Notes: generated by a model not told the origin, from the letters alone. A DNA stretch of 64,000 nt from Alloboseaceae bacterium BT-24-1 (GCA_025846845.1 JAOYTL010000010.1:62001-126000), one strand, 5' to 3'; shown: positions 42,305 through 51,830, counted from the first letter of the stretch. Numbers and translations are program-made.

Positions 42305-43180
42305 GTGCAGCTTCAACGAACGGCACGGATACTGCCGCTGCTTGCGCCGGTGCACCTGCTCATCCTGAGCGTGATCGTGCTGCCGTCGCTCTATGTCGTC
42401 TGGCTGAGCCTGAACACGTCGAGCTTCGGCCAGGCGCCGAGCTTCGTCGGCCTGCAGAACTACTGGCGTGTCCTCACTGATCCGGCTTTCCACAGCGCGC
42501 TGCTGAACACGGTCGTTCTCGTCGTCGTGGCCGTGCATCTGGAGCTGGCTGTCGGCCTCGGCATGGCCCTGCTCTTCGCCAGCGGCCTGCCGTTCCGGCG
42601 CTTCCTGCTGGTCGCCGTGCTCGCGCCCTATGCCGTCAGCGAAGTCACCGCGGTGGTGATGTGGCGCTTCCTGTTCGATCCCGACGCCGGCCCGATCACG
42701 CTTGCGCTGCGGGCGTTCGGCCTGCCGACGCTCGACTGGTCGTTCGAGCCGTCGCACGCGATGGGCCTGATCGGCCTTTTGACGATCTGGCTGCACCTGC
42801 CCTTCACCTTCGTCATCGTCTATGCGGCGCGCCTCGCCATCCCGGGCGAGCTCTATGAAGCCGCGCGGATCGACGGGGCGACGCGCTGGCAGGCCTTCCG
42901 GCGCGTGACGCTGCCGCTGCTCGGCCCGGCGATGCTGATCGCGCTGCTCTTCCGCTACATCTTCGCCTTCCGCCTGTTCTCGGAGGCCTGGCTGCTGACC
43001 AAGGGCGGGCCGGCCCGCTCGACCGAGGTGGTGGCGATCTACCTCTACCAGGAGGCCTTCAGCTTCAACGCCTTCGGCCCGGCCGCCGCGACCGCCTGGA
43101 TCATGGTGCTGGCGTCGCTCCTGCTCGCCGGCGCCTATGTCCTCCTGCTCAGGCGCGGAGGGATTTCCCATGCGCACTGA
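42305..43180 (+). CDS. Sugar/polyol ABC transporter permease (MalF/UgpA type)
   Basis: The 291-residue protein has six membrane helices and the CUT1-type EAA loop YEAARIDGATRWQAFRRVTLPLL (about residues 184-206). FVGLQNYWRVLTDPAFHSALLNT near the N-terminus is typical of carbohydrate permeases. GTG start with GGAGG seven bases upstream. It overlaps the second permease by 11 bases. This importer is the first enzyme-side unit downstream of the LacI gene and probably brings in a pentitol or related sugar alcohol; the ATPase is not encoded here. Confidence 0.93.
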   Translation: MQLQRTARILPLLAPVHLLILSVIVLPSLYVVWLSLNTSSFGQAPSFVGLQNYWRVLTDPAFHSALLNTVVLVVVAVHLELAVGLGMALLFASGLPFRRFLLVAVLAPYAVSEVTAVVMWRFLFDPDAGPITLALRAFGLPTLDWSFEPSHAMGLIGLLTIWLHLPFTFVIVYAARLAIPGELYEAARIDGATRWQAFRRVTLPLLGPAMLIALLFRYIFAFRLFSEAWLLTKGGPARSTEVVAIYLYQEAFSFNAFGPAAATAWIMVLASLLLAGAYVLLLRRGGISHAH

Positions 43181-44003
43181 GCGCCTTCTCATCGGGGCGG
43201 GCAAGGCGCTCGCCGTCATCGCGATCCTGTTCTGGTCGCTCTTCCCGATCCTGTTCATCGCGATGTCGTCGCTGAAGCCGGGGCAGGACATCTTCGCGGT
43301 GCCGCCGAAATGGCTGTTCGCGCCGACATTCAAGCACTACGCCGAGCTCTGGCGCTCCTGGGGCGTCTTCTTCGACGGGCTTTTGAACAGCCTGTTGATC
43401 ACCGTCGGCGCCACGCTGCTCGCCATCGTCGCCAGCGCCTGCGCCGGCTATGTCTACTCGCGCAATTCCGGCCGCTGGCTCGGGGCGAGCCTGCTCGGGC
43501 TCATCATCATCAGGCTGATCCCGCCGATCGTGGTGACGCTGCCGCTGTTTCCGATCGTCAATGCGCTCGGGCTCAGCGACACGCATCTCGCGCTGATCCT
43601 GCTCTACGCGACCTTCTTCGTCTCGCTCGGCACGGTGCTGATGCGCACCTTCATGGACCAGATCCCGCGGGAGCTGGACGAAGCCGCCTCGATCGATGGC
43701 GCCAGCCGGATGACCATCCTGCGCAAGGTCATCCTGCCGCTGGCGATGCCCGGCGTGCTCGCCGTCGCGGTCTTCGTCATCGTCTTCTCCTGGAACGAGT
43801 TCCTCTTCGCCTTCATCTTCACCGCGACGAAGGCCAAGACCGCCCCGCTCGTGATCTCCGAGATGATCGGCTCCATCGACGGGGTCGACTGGGGAATCCT
43901 GTTCGCCGCCGCGACGGTGCAGCTCGTGCCCGTCCTCGTCTTCGTCGTCTTCATGAACCGCTACCTCGTGGCCGGCCTCACCGCCGGTTCGACGAAGGGG
44001 TAG
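43170..44003 (+). CDS. Sugar/polyol ABC transporter permease (MalG/UgpE type)
   Basis: The 277-residue partner permease has six helices, the N-terminal SLKPGQDIFAVPPKWLFAPT pattern of MalG-type subunits and the EAA loop DEAASIDGASRMTILRKVILPLA (about residues 170-192). GGAGG is present before the ATG inside the previous gene. The binding-protein gene starts 23 bases after its stop. Together the three genes make a CUT1-family importer lacking its own nucleotide-binding subunit. Confidence 0.93.
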   Translation: MRTERLLIGAGKALAVIAILFWSLFPILFIAMSSLKPGQDIFAVPPKWLFAPTFKHYAELWRSWGVFFDGLLNSLLITVGATLLAIVASACAGYVYSRNSGRWLGASLLGLIIIRLIPPIVVTLPLFPIVNALGLSDTHLALILLYATFFVSLGTVLMRTFMDQIPRELDEAASIDGASRMTILRKVILPLAMPGVLAVAVFVIVFSWNEFLFAFIFTATKAKTAPLVISEMIGSIDGVDWGILFAAATVQLVPVLVFVVFMNRYLVAGLTAGSTKG

Positions 44004-44026
44004 CCAACCAAAAAAGGGAGGAAGCC

Positions 44027-45322
44027 ATGTCGAAAATGCCCGCCACCACATTGACGCGCCGCGGTTTCATCGCCGGAGCGGCCGGCACCGGAGCCCTGCT
44101 GGCCGCAGGTCCCGGCCTCGCCGCCGGAAAGACGCTGAACGTGCTCAGCCACAAGGTCCATCAGACCGTGCTCGGCAGCGGCGACGCCGACCTGCTCAAG
44201 GAGTGGCGCAAGGCCAACGATGCCGAGATCGCCTTCACCACCTTCGACTCGAACCCGCTGCAGGACCGGCTCTTCCGCGAGGTCAGCCTGAAGGAGACCG
44301 AGTACGGGGTCGGCTATCTGATCGACAACCGGCCGACCTCTCAGATCGCCGCGCTGTTCGAGCCGCTCGACGCCTATCAGAGCAAGGACGCGATCGAGGA
44401 TTTCGGCGATATCGCGGCCGGCCTCGTGCAGGGCATGACGGTCGACGGCAAGCTGATCGGCATCCCGGTCCGCCATGCGACGCAGGGGCTGTTCTACAAC
44501 GAAGCCCTGCTGGAGGAGGCCGGCATCTCGGCTCCGCCGACGACGCTGGAAGAGCTGATCGAGCAGGCGAAGAAGACGACCTTCACCGCGAAAGCCGGCA
44601 CGCCCGTCACCGGCATGGTGCTGGCCAGCGACCTTGCCGTTTTCCCGGTGATGTTCGCCCGCGCCTATGGCGGCGATTTCGTCAGCCCCGATCTCAAGCT
44701 GGTGCCGAATCGCGAGGCGCTGGAGAGCGGACTTGCCGCACTGCGCGGGATGTTCGAGAGCGGCAGCCTGCCGCGCAGCTACGCGACCACCAAGAACGAC
44801 GACCAGGTCACCTGGCTGCAGCAGGGCCGCGCCGCCTTCACCGTGCTGCCCTTCGCCCGCGGCGCGCAGCTCAACAATGCCGAGCAGAGCAAATTCCCCG
44901 GCAGGATCAAGGCGGTCGAGTTCCCCGGCTCCGCTGCGATCAAGGGCAAGGTGCCGATGTCCTCCGTCGTCGAGGCCTGGGCGATGTCGATCCCGAAGAA
45001 CGCCAAGGACAAGGCGCTCGCCTGGAGCTTCATCAGGGAGGTTTCCAGCAAGCGCGTGACGCTCGGGATGGCGATCAACGGCAATGGTCCGGTCCGCGTC
45101 TCCTCCTATGCCGATGCCGGGCTGAAGGCGAAGAACCCGCTCGCCGAGGTGGAGGCCAAGGTGCTCAAGACGGCGCGCGGCGCCTTCCCACCCTTCCCGG
45201 AAGCCGCCCGCGCCCAGGCGACCTTCCTCGAGGAGGTCCAGCTCGCCGTACTCGGCCGCAAGCCGGTCAAGGATGCCGTCTCGGCCATCATCGAGCGCGT
45301 CAAGCCGATGATGCCGGCCTGA
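44027..45322 (+). CDS. Sugar/polyol ABC transporter binding protein, Tat-exported
   Basis: The 431-residue protein begins with a twin-arginine signal (TLTRRGFIAGAAGTGALLAAG). The rest is a family-1 extracellular solute-binding domain: GVGYLIDNRPTSQIAALFEPL, then DGKLIGIPVRHATQGLFYNE, and WLQQGRAAFTVLPF. GGGAGGAAGCC directly precedes the ATG. In gene order it comes after the two permeases, unlike malE. A perfect 12-base hairpin lies just behind its stop. The ligand is inferred to be a polyol from the catabolic genes that follow. Confidence 0.9.
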   Translation: MSKMPATTLTRRGFIAGAAGTGALLAAGPGLAAGKTLNVLSHKVHQTVLGSGDADLLKEWRKANDAEIAFTTFDSNPLQDRLFREVSLKETEYGVGYLIDNRPTSQIAALFEPLDAYQSKDAIEDFGDIAAGLVQGMTVDGKLIGIPVRHATQGLFYNEALLEEAGISAPPTTLEELIEQAKKTTFTAKAGTPVTGMVLASDLAVFPVMFARAYGGDFVSPDLKLVPNREALESGLAALRGMFESGSLPRSYATTKNDDQVTWLQQGRAAFTVLPFARGAQLNNAEQSKFPGRIKAVEFPGSAAIKGKVPMSSVVEAWAMSIPKNAKDKALAWSFIREVSSKRVTLGMAINGNGPVRVSSYADAGLKAKNPLAEVEAKVLKTARGAFPPFPEAARAQATFLEEVQLAVLGRKPVKDAVSAIIERVKPMMPA

Positions 45323-45332
45323 TGCGGACCCT

Positions 45333-45359
45333 GGCTGCGGGGCACGCTGCCCCGCAGCC
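45333..45359 (+). other. Stem-loop behind the binding-protein gene
   Basis: GGCTGCGGGGCA (45333-45344) and TGCCCCGCAGCC (45348-45359) form a perfect 12-base stem with a three-base loop, 11 bases after the binding-protein stop. There is no T-run, so it more likely protects the upstream mRNA end or slows transcription than fully terminates. Confidence 0.7.
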
Positions 45360-45395
45360 GTCACCGAATTCATCGTATCCTGAAGGACCTTCGTC

Positions 45396-46835
45396 ATGTC
45401 GACCGCAGCGACCCGTTTCATCGAGGAGCCGGCGCGCTCCATTCCCGTCTCGGCCGAATACGACGTGCTCGTCGTCGGCGGCGGCCCCTCGGGCCTGACG
45501 GCGGCGCTGGCCGCGGCCGAGGACGGCCTGCGCGTCGGCCTGATCGAGAGCCGCAGCTTTGTCGGTGGCAACATGACGATCGGCCTGCCGGTGCTCGGCT
45601 TCCTCGGCCAGAAGGGCAACCAGATCATCGACGGCCTGCCGCAGAAATTCATCGAGCGCCTGCGCCGGGAACGCCAGGGCGCGAGCGAGCATCGACCCTG
45701 CCCGCTGCATATGGGCATCACGCTGGTCGAGCCCGAGGCGGTGAAGACGGTGGCGCTGGAGATGCTGACGGAAGCCGGCATCGATGTGCTGTTCTACACC
45801 TTCTTCGCCGGCGCGCTGGTCGAGAACGACACGATCCGCGGCGTCATCACCGAAAGCAAGAGTGGCCGCACCGCCACGCTCGCCAAGATCGTGATCGACT
45901 GCAGCGGCGATGCCGATGTTGCCTATAGCGCCGGCGTACCGACCGAGAAGGGCAACGCCGATGGCGGCATGCAGCCGCCGACACTGATGTTCTGCCTCGC
46001 CGGTGTCGACACCGATGCGCTGCGCCTCAGCATCGCCAATGCACCGCCAGAGGCGCGGACCTACCTCACCGACTTCATCCCGGCCGAGTATTTCGGCCAG
46101 AACCACCAGTTCATCGTCGTCGGCATGCGCGAGCTGATGGCCAAGGCCAAGGCCGAGCGCGGCCTGAAGATCGCCAATGAGCGCACCATCATCATCACCG
46201 GCCTGAAGAAGGGCGAGGTCTGGATCAACATGACCCGGGTCAAGGGTACTGATGGCACCGACGCCCGCAGCCTGACCAAGGGCGAGATCGAGGGCCGCGC
46301 CCAGATCGACGACATCGTCGCCTATCTCGTCGGCTATGTGCCGGGCTTCGAGCAGGCCTATTTCACCAAGACCGCGCCCTTTCTCGGCATCCGCGAGACG
46401 CGCCGCATCATCGGCCAATACGTGATGACGCAGGAGGACGTGCTCGCCTGCACGCATTTCGACGATGCGATCGCGGTCGCGAGCTATCCGATCGACATCC
46501 ACCGGCCCGCCGACGATGGCTGCACGCTGATCTGGTGCGGCGACTGCTACGACATTCCCTACCGCTCGCTGGTGCCGCAGAAGATCGGCAATTTGCTGGT
46601 TGCGGGCCGCAGCATCTCGGCTACCCATGAGGCGATGGGCGCGATCCGCGTGATGGCGACCTGCATGGCGATGGGCGAGGCGGCCGGCCGTGCTGCCAAG
46701 ATATCGGTGCGCGGCAATCGCCCACCGGCCGAGATCGACATCGACGAGCTGCGGCGCCAGCAGCTCGAGCACGGGGTCTATTTGCGCAATCCCGACGGGA
46801 CCCGCGCCGGATCGCCGAAGCGCGCTGCGGCCTGA
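45396..46835 (+). CDS. FAD-dependent oxidoreductase (FAD_oxidored family)
   Basis: The 479-residue protein has an N-terminal FAD Rossmann motif (DVLVVGGGPSGLTAALAAAE, about residues 23-42) followed by SFVGGNMTIGLP, and a C-terminal FAD-contacting segment NLLVAGRSISATHEAMGAIRVMATCMAMGEAAG. This is the flavoprotein family also found in many sugar and polyol gene clusters with poorly known reactions. It lies between the importer and the ribulokinase-like gene, so it may oxidise or dehydrogenate an imported polyol or its derivative. No covalent-FAD histidine or cysteine is obvious. Its presence together with NAD-dependent polyol dehydrogenases is unexplained. Confidence 0.85.
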   Translation: MSTAATRFIEEPARSIPVSAEYDVLVVGGGPSGLTAALAAAEDGLRVGLIESRSFVGGNMTIGLPVLGFLGQKGNQIIDGLPQKFIERLRRERQGASEHRPCPLHMGITLVEPEAVKTVALEMLTEAGIDVLFYTFFAGALVENDTIRGVITESKSGRTATLAKIVIDCSGDADVAYSAGVPTEKGNADGGMQPPTLMFCLAGVDTDALRLSIANAPPEARTYLTDFIPAEYFGQNHQFIVVGMRELMAKAKAERGLKIANERTIIITGLKKGEVWINMTRVKGTDGTDARSLTKGEIEGRAQIDDIVAYLVGYVPGFEQAYFTKTAPFLGIRETRRIIGQYVMTQEDVLACTHFDDAIAVASYPIDIHRPADDGCTLIWCGDCYDIPYRSLVPQKIGNLLVAGRSISATHEAMGAIRVMATCMAMGEAAGRAAKISVRGNRPPAEIDIDELRRQQLEHGVYLRNPDGTRAGSPKRAAA

Positions 46836-46836
46836 C

Positions 46837-48492
46837 ATGGCCGGGCATTTCATCGGTATCGATGTCGGCACCGGCAGCGCGCGGGCCGGCATCTTCGACC
46901 GCGCTGGGCGCATGGTCGCGACGGCGAAGCGCGACATCGCGCTCTACCGGGACGGGCCTGACATTGCCGAGCAGTCGAGCGAGGACATCTGGCAGGCCGT
47001 CTGCGCCAGCGTGCGCGAGGCGATGGTGAACGCCGGGCTTTCACCGGACGCTATCGCCGGCATCGGCTTCGACGCGACCTGTTCGCTGGTCGCGGTGGGC
47101 CAGGGTGGGGCACCCTTGCCCGTCGGTTCCCATGGCGACGCCAGCCGCGACATCATCGTCTGGATGGATCACCGCGCCATCGATCAAGCGGAACGGATCA
47201 ACGCGACCCGCCATCCCGTTCTCGCCTATGTCGGCGGCACGATCTCGCCCGAGATGGAGACGCCGAAGCTGCTCTGGCTCAAGCAAAAGCTGCCCTCCAC
47301 CTATGATGCCGCCTGGCAGTTCTTCGACCTGCCAGATTTCCTGACCTGGCGCGCGAGCGGCTCGCTGGCACGCTCGACCTGCACCGTGACCTGCAAATGG
47401 ACCTATCTCGCGCATGAAGAGCGCTGGGATGCCGGCTATTTCCATGAGGTCGGGCTGGGCGATCTGGCCGACGACGGCTTCACCCGGATCGGGACGGAGA
47501 TCGTTCCGGGCGGCACTGCGCTCGGACAGGGGCTGACAGAGAGGGCCGCGACCGAGCTCGGCCTAAAGCCCGGCACAGCCGTAGCCGCCGGGCTGATCGA
47601 CGCTCATGCCGGCGGCGTCGGTTCGGTCGGCGTGCATTCGGCGCACGGAAGCGCCCTCACCCGCATAGCCTATGTCTTCGGCACCTCGGCCTGCACCATG
47701 GCGAGCAGCCAGGAACCGATCTTCATCCCCGGTGTCTGGGGACCGTATTTCGCCGCGATGGCACCCGGCCTCTGGCTCAGCGAGGGCGGTCAGTCAGGGG
47801 CAGGCGCTGCCATCGAGCAACTGATCGGCTTCCACCCCGCGACGCCCGAGGCGCAGCGCCGGGCCGAGGCGGAGGGGCTCTCGCTGCCTGACTGGCTCGC
47901 CGCGCAGGCCTTGCAACATGTCGATGGACCATCGGAAGCGGCTCGCCTCGCTGGCGAGTTGATCGTCGTCCCGGACTTCCTCGGCAATCGCTCGCCCCAT
48001 GCCGATCCTCAGGCGCGGGCGGTGATCTCCGGGCTGGGCATGGAGCTGGACCTTGACAGTCTCGTCGCGCTCTATGTCGCTGGCCTGACCGGCATCGGCT
48101 ATGGCCTGCGCCAGATCATCGAGGTCAGCCGGGCGCAGGGCGCCATCGTCGAGGCGATCGTGCTCAGCGGCGGCGCCGGGCGCCATCCCCTGATCCGGCA
48201 ATTGCTGGCGGATTGCTCGGGTCTGCCGGTGCTGGTGCCGGACGATGTCGATCCCGTTCTCCTCGGCTCGGCCATGCTCGCCGCAACCGCGGCAAAAGCT
48301 TTTACCGATCTCGGCGAGGCGATGACCCGGATGGCGCCGGATGCCGCCGTCTTTACACCGGTCGCAGGCGACATCGCCCAATTGCACACCCGGCGCCTCG
48401 CCGCATTCGAAGCGCTGCAAGCGGCCGCACGCAAAGCGCGCGAGCTGATGCGGCCAGCGCGAACCCAAGCCGTATCGGAGACCCCAACGTGA
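46837..48492 (+). CDS. FGGY-family pentulose kinase (D-ribulokinase-like)
   Basis: The 551-residue kinase has both FGGY ATPase halves: GIDVGTGSARAGIFD (about residues 7-21), AGIGFDATCSLV and GTISPEMETPKLLWLK of the ribulokinase-type branch, and GLIDAHAGGVGSVG with the catalytic aspartate. The C-terminal GNRSPHADPQARAVISGL and VLSGGAGRHPLIRQ are also present. The sequence fits the FGGY ribulokinase group that phosphorylates D-ribulose. It starts one base after the FAD enzyme stop, and its stop overlaps the GTG start of the ribitol-dehydrogenase-like SDR. Together they would convert ribitol to D-ribulose 5-phosphate. Confidence 0.88.
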   Translation: MAGHFIGIDVGTGSARAGIFDRAGRMVATAKRDIALYRDGPDIAEQSSEDIWQAVCASVREAMVNAGLSPDAIAGIGFDATCSLVAVGQGGAPLPVGSHGDASRDIIVWMDHRAIDQAERINATRHPVLAYVGGTISPEMETPKLLWLKQKLPSTYDAAWQFFDLPDFLTWRASGSLARSTCTVTCKWTYLAHEERWDAGYFHEVGLGDLADDGFTRIGTEIVPGGTALGQGLTERAATELGLKPGTAVAAGLIDAHAGGVGSVGVHSAHGSALTRIAYVFGTSACTMASSQEPIFIPGVWGPYFAAMAPGLWLSEGGQSGAGAAIEQLIGFHPATPEAQRRAEAEGLSLPDWLAAQALQHVDGPSEAARLAGELIVVPDFLGNRSPHADPQARAVISGLGMELDLDSLVALYVAGLTGIGYGLRQIIEVSRAQGAIVEAIVLSGGAGRHPLIRQLLADCSGLPVLVPDDVDPVLLGSAMLAATAAKAFTDLGEAMTRMAPDAAVFTPVAGDIAQLHTRRLAAFEALQAAARKARELMRPARTQAVSETPT

Positions 48493-49217
48493 GCCAGGAC
48501 CTGACCGGAAAAATCGCTGCGATTACCGGCGCGGCCTCGGGGATCGGCCTTGCTTGCGCAAAACGTTTGATCGCCGCCGGCGTGCGCGTCGTTCTCGTCG
48601 ACCGCGACGGGCAAGCCTTGGCGCAGGTCTGCAAGCCTCTCGGCGCCAATGCCATTCCGCTCGTCGTCGATCTGACCGATCCCGCCTCCATCGCCGGGAT
48701 GCTGCCGCAAATCCTCGAAAAGGTCGGCCCGCTCGACATCTTCCACGCCAATGCCGGTGCCTATGTCGGAGGTCCGGTCAGCGAGGGCGATCCCGATGCC
48801 TGGGACCGCATGCTGAACCTCAACGTCAACGCGGTGTTCCGCAGCATTCACGCCGTGCTGCCGCATATGATCGCGCGCAGGACCGGCGACATCCTCGTCA
48901 CCAGCTCCGTTGCCGGCGTCGTTCCGGTGGTGTGGGAGCCGGTCTACACCGCCTCGAAGCACGCGGTGCAGGCCTTCGTCCACACGGTGCGGCGCCAGGT
49001 CATTCCGCACGGCCTGCGCGTCGGTGCGGTGCTGCCCGGCCCGGTGGTGACGGCGCTGATCGCCGACTGGCCACCGGAGAAGCTCGAGGCGGAGCGTGCC
49101 CGCGGCGGCCTGATCGAGGCGGAGGAAGTGGCGGAAGCCGTGCATTTCATGCTGACGCGGCCGCGCAACGTCACCATCCGCGATCTCGTCATCCTGCCGC
49201 AAAGCACGGATCTCTAG
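48489..49217 (+). CDS. rbtD: Ribitol 2-dehydrogenase-like short-chain dehydrogenase
   Basis: The 242-residue SDR has GAASGIG (14-20) for NAD binding and the catalytic Ser139/140, Tyr153 and Lys157 (EPVYTASKHAV). Long stretches, including IFHANAGAYVGGPVSEGDPD, VVWEPVYTASKHAVQAFVHT, RVGAVLPGPVVTALIADWP and the ending NVTIRDLVILPQSTDL, match what I know of enterobacterial ribitol 2-dehydrogenase. The reaction is ribitol + NAD to D-ribulose. It is coupled by GTGA overlap to the ribulokinase-like gene, the same pairing as in the Klebsiella rbt operon. Confidence 0.88.
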   Translation: MSQDLTGKIAAITGAASGIGLACAKRLIAAGVRVVLVDRDGQALAQVCKPLGANAIPLVVDLTDPASIAGMLPQILEKVGPLDIFHANAGAYVGGPVSEGDPDAWDRMLNLNVNAVFRSIHAVLPHMIARRTGDILVTSSVAGVVPVVWEPVYTASKHAVQAFVHTVRRQVIPHGLRVGAVLPGPVVTALIADWPPEKLEAERARGGLIEAEEVAEAVHFMLTRPRNVTIRDLVILPQSTDL

Positions 49218-49307
49218 CCACACCGTAGCTTGAGATCACCAAGGAAATCGATTTCGGCGACCGACAGATTCGTTTGAGTATCGTTCGCCAAGGGAGCTTC
49301 GACCGTT

Positions 49308-50339
49308 ATGTCCCATGCCGTTTTCCTCCATGCTGCAGGCGACGCACGCGTCGCGCCGTTCAACCTGCGTGAGGGAGTGGCGGGGGAGACGTTGCTCGAT
49401 GTCGCCGCCGTCGGGCTCTGTGGCAGCGACCTGCACTACTACAAGGATGGCGGCATCGGCTCGGCGGTGATCTCGACCCCCTTCGTCCCGGGCCATGAAT
49501 TCAGCGGTTGGCTGACCGAGGACTTGCCGGAGCTCGGGCTGGCGCGCGGCGCACTGGTCGCTGTCGATCCCAACCAGGCTTGCGGGCATTGCGAGCATTG
49601 CCAGAGCGGGCATCCCAATCTCTGTCCCGAAGTCGTCTTCATCGGGGCTCCCCCGCATGACGGGGCGATGACGGAGCGGATCTGGGTGCCGAAGTCGCAG
49701 ATCGTCCCGGTGCCTGATGCCTTCTCGCCGAGCGAGGCCGTCATGCTCGAGCCGCTCGGCGTTGCGATCCATGCCGTCGATCTCGCCAAGCCACGCCTGC
49801 TCGAGAAGGTGGCCCTGATCGGGTGCGGGCCGATCGGCCTGCTGATCCTGCAGGTGCTGCGATCGGCGGGTGTCGGAGAGGTCCTCGCCTGCGATCCGCA
49901 GCCACATCGCCGCGAGCTCGCCCTCAGGCTGGGGGCAAGCAAGGCGGGCGCGAGCGTCGCCGATATCGCCGGATGGACGAAGGGCGAGGGCCTGCCGCTG
50001 GTGATCGAGGCGACCAACGCTCCCGAGGGCTTTCGCGACGCCATCCGCGCCGCCCGCATTGGCGGCCGCGTCGTGCTGGTCGGCATACCGGACGGGGACA
50101 GCTACGTGATTCCGGCTGCCGAAGCCCGAAGGCGCGGCCTGAACATCAAGTTCTCGCGCAGGATGGGGCATGTCTATCCGCGCGCGATCGAGCTGGTGGC
50201 GCTGGGCAGGGTCGACGTCGAAGCCGTGGTCAGCCACCGCTTCACCCTTGCCGACGGGCCGGCGGCCTTCCGGCGCCATGCCGCGAACGAAGCCGGCATG
50301 GTGAAGAGCATGATCTACCCGGGCGGTTTGCCCGGCTAA
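49308..50339 (+). CDS. Zinc-dependent polyol dehydrogenase (xylitol/sorbitol/idonate type)
   Basis: The 343-residue medium-chain dehydrogenase has the catalytic zinc ligands Cys38 (GLCGSDLHYYKDGG) and His63/Glu64 (PGHEFSG), the structural zinc cysteines 92, 95, 98 and 106, and a cofactor-binding IGCGPIGLL. The HYYKDGGIG motif is typical of sorbitol, xylitol and L-idonate dehydrogenases. A xylulokinase gene follows after 30 bases, so oxidation of xylitol or D-arabinitol to D-xylulose is the most economical role. The 90-base gap before it might hold a promoter. Confidence 0.87.
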   Translation: MSHAVFLHAAGDARVAPFNLREGVAGETLLDVAAVGLCGSDLHYYKDGGIGSAVISTPFVPGHEFSGWLTEDLPELGLARGALVAVDPNQACGHCEHCQSGHPNLCPEVVFIGAPPHDGAMTERIWVPKSQIVPVPDAFSPSEAVMLEPLGVAIHAVDLAKPRLLEKVALIGCGPIGLLILQVLRSAGVGEVLACDPQPHRRELALRLGASKAGASVADIAGWTKGEGLPLVIEATNAPEGFRDAIRAARIGGRVVLVGIPDGDSYVIPAAEARRRGLNIKFSRRMGHVYPRAIELVALGRVDVEAVVSHRFTLADGPAAFRRHAANEAGMVKSMIYPGGLPG

Positions 50340-50369
50340 CCCCGTTGACCACGCTCCGCAGGCCCTGAC

Positions 50370-51830
50370 GTGACCTATATCGGCATCGATCTCGGGACTT
50401 CATCGATCAAGGCCGTGCTGGTCGATGGCCATCAGCACGTGCTCGCCACCGCGGCGCGAGACCTCACTGTAAATCGCCCTGCGCTGCTCTGGTCGGAGCA
50501 GAATCCCGCAGACTGGATCAGCGCCGCACTGGCTGCCCTTGATGGCCTGAAGGATGCCAGCCCCGAGGCTTTTCGTCGCTGCGCAGGTATCGGGCTCTCC
50601 GGGCAAATGCACGGCGCGGTCCTACTCGACGAGCGTGATCAGCCGCTGCGGCCCTGCATGCTCTGGAACGATGGCCGTGCGGCTGCCGAGTGCGCCGAAA
50701 TGGAGGCGGCCGAGCCGGACGCCCGGCGGATCACCGGCAACATCACCATGCCCGGTTTCACCGCCCCCAAGCTCCTCTGGGTGCGCCGGCACGAGCCCGA
50801 CATCTTCCGGCGAATCCGCAAAGTTCTACTGCCGAAGGCCTATCTGCGGCTCGCTCTAACGGGCGAGGCGATCGAAGACATGTCCGATGCCTCCGGAACG
50901 CTCTGGCTCGATGTTGGCCGCCGCGACTGGTCGGACCGGATGCTGGCCGCAACCGGGCTCGATCGCAGCTTCATGCCCAAGCTGGTCGAAGGGGCACAGC
51001 CGGCAGGCCGCATGCGGGCCGAACTCAGCAGGGAGCTCGGCTTCGACGCGCCGCCCCTTTTCGCCGGCGGCGGCGGGGACAACGCCGCCGGAGCGGTCGG
51101 CCTGGGCGCCGTCGCGCCCGGCACCAGCTTCCTGTCACTGGGGACCTCCGGCGTGCTCTGGCGCACGACCGAGCGCTTCGAGCCGCGTGCCGACAGCGCC
51201 GTTCACGCCTTCTGTCACGCCCTGCCGAACTGCTGGCATCAGATGTCGGTTCATCTCTCGGCCGCCGCCAGCCTGAGCTGGTGGACGTCCGTTTCCGGGC
51301 AAACCGAAATCGCGCTGCTGGGCGAGCTCGGCCAGCTGGCGGAACGCCCTTCGCACGTGCTCTTCACGCCCTATCTGTCGGGCGAGCGCACGCCTTACAA
51401 CGACCCGAAGATGCGTGGCGGTTTCGCCCGCCTGGGCTATGAGACCGATCGCAAGGTCATGACCCAGGCGGTTCTGGAGGGCGTCGCCTTCGCCTTCCGG
51501 GACGGCAAGATTGCCCTGGAGGCCGATGCCCCACCTATCGGGGAGGCCATGGTCATCGGCGGCGGGTCGCGTTCGGATCTATGGCTGTCCATCCTCGCCG
51601 ATGTGCTGGGCATGCCGTTGTCGCGCTACCGCCAGGCTGAGACCGGCGCCGCATTCGGAGCCGCGCGTCTCGCCCGCCTGGCCTGCTCCGGCGAGGATCC
51701 GGATGCGGTCTGCACGCCGCCATCCGGCGATGTCGACATCTTCACCCCGCATGCGGCGAGGGCAGCGGTCTATTCGGAACACTACGAGATCTGGAGACGT
51801 GCAGCGGAGGTCGGTCGCAGCCTCTGCTGA
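50370..51830 (+). CDS. xylB: Xylulokinase
   Basis: The 486-residue FGGY kinase has DLGTSSIKAVLVD at the N-terminus (7-19), the xylulokinase-specific GLSGQMHGAVLLD (75-87) and LWNDGRAAAECAEM (98-111), and the catalytic Asp237 in GGGGDNAAGAVGLG. It phosphorylates D-xylulose to D-xylulose 5-phosphate. GTG start. It follows the zinc polyol dehydrogenase and completes the xylitol/arabinitol branch. It is distinct from the other FGGY kinase of the island, which belongs to the ribulokinase group. Confidence 0.92.
   Translation: MTYIGIDLGTSSIKAVLVDGHQHVLATAARDLTVNRPALLWSEQNPADWISAALAALDGLKDASPEAFRRCAGIGLSGQMHGAVLLDERDQPLRPCMLWNDGRAAAECAEMEAAEPDARRITGNITMPGFTAPKLLWVRRHEPDIFRRIRKVLLPKAYLRLALTGEAIEDMSDASGTLWLDVGRRDWSDRMLAATGLDRSFMPKLVEGAQPAGRMRAELSRELGFDAPPLFAGGGGDNAAGAVGLGAVAPGTSFLSLGTSGVLWRTTERFEPRADSAVHAFCHALPNCWHQMSVHLSAAASLSWWTSVSGQTEIALLGELGQLAERPSHVLFTPYLSGERTPYNDPKMRGGFARLGYETDRKVMTQAVLEGVAFAFRDGKIALEADAPPIGEAMVIGGGSRSDLWLSILADVLGMPLSRYRQAETGAAFGAARLARLACSGEDPDAVCTPPSGDVDIFTPHAARAAVYSEHYEIWRRAAEVGRSLC

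Noticed and set aside
40874..43333. 819-codon minus-strand open frame across the lacI and permease genes
   Set aside because: It runs through three well-supported plus-strand features and the LacI operators, and its product has no recognisable motif.
48561..48568. AAACGTTT inside the ribitol-dehydrogenase gene as a third LacI operator
   Set aside because: It lacks the flanking GTT/AAC symmetry of the two sites at 41092-41124 and lies in coding sequence for a conserved SDR region.
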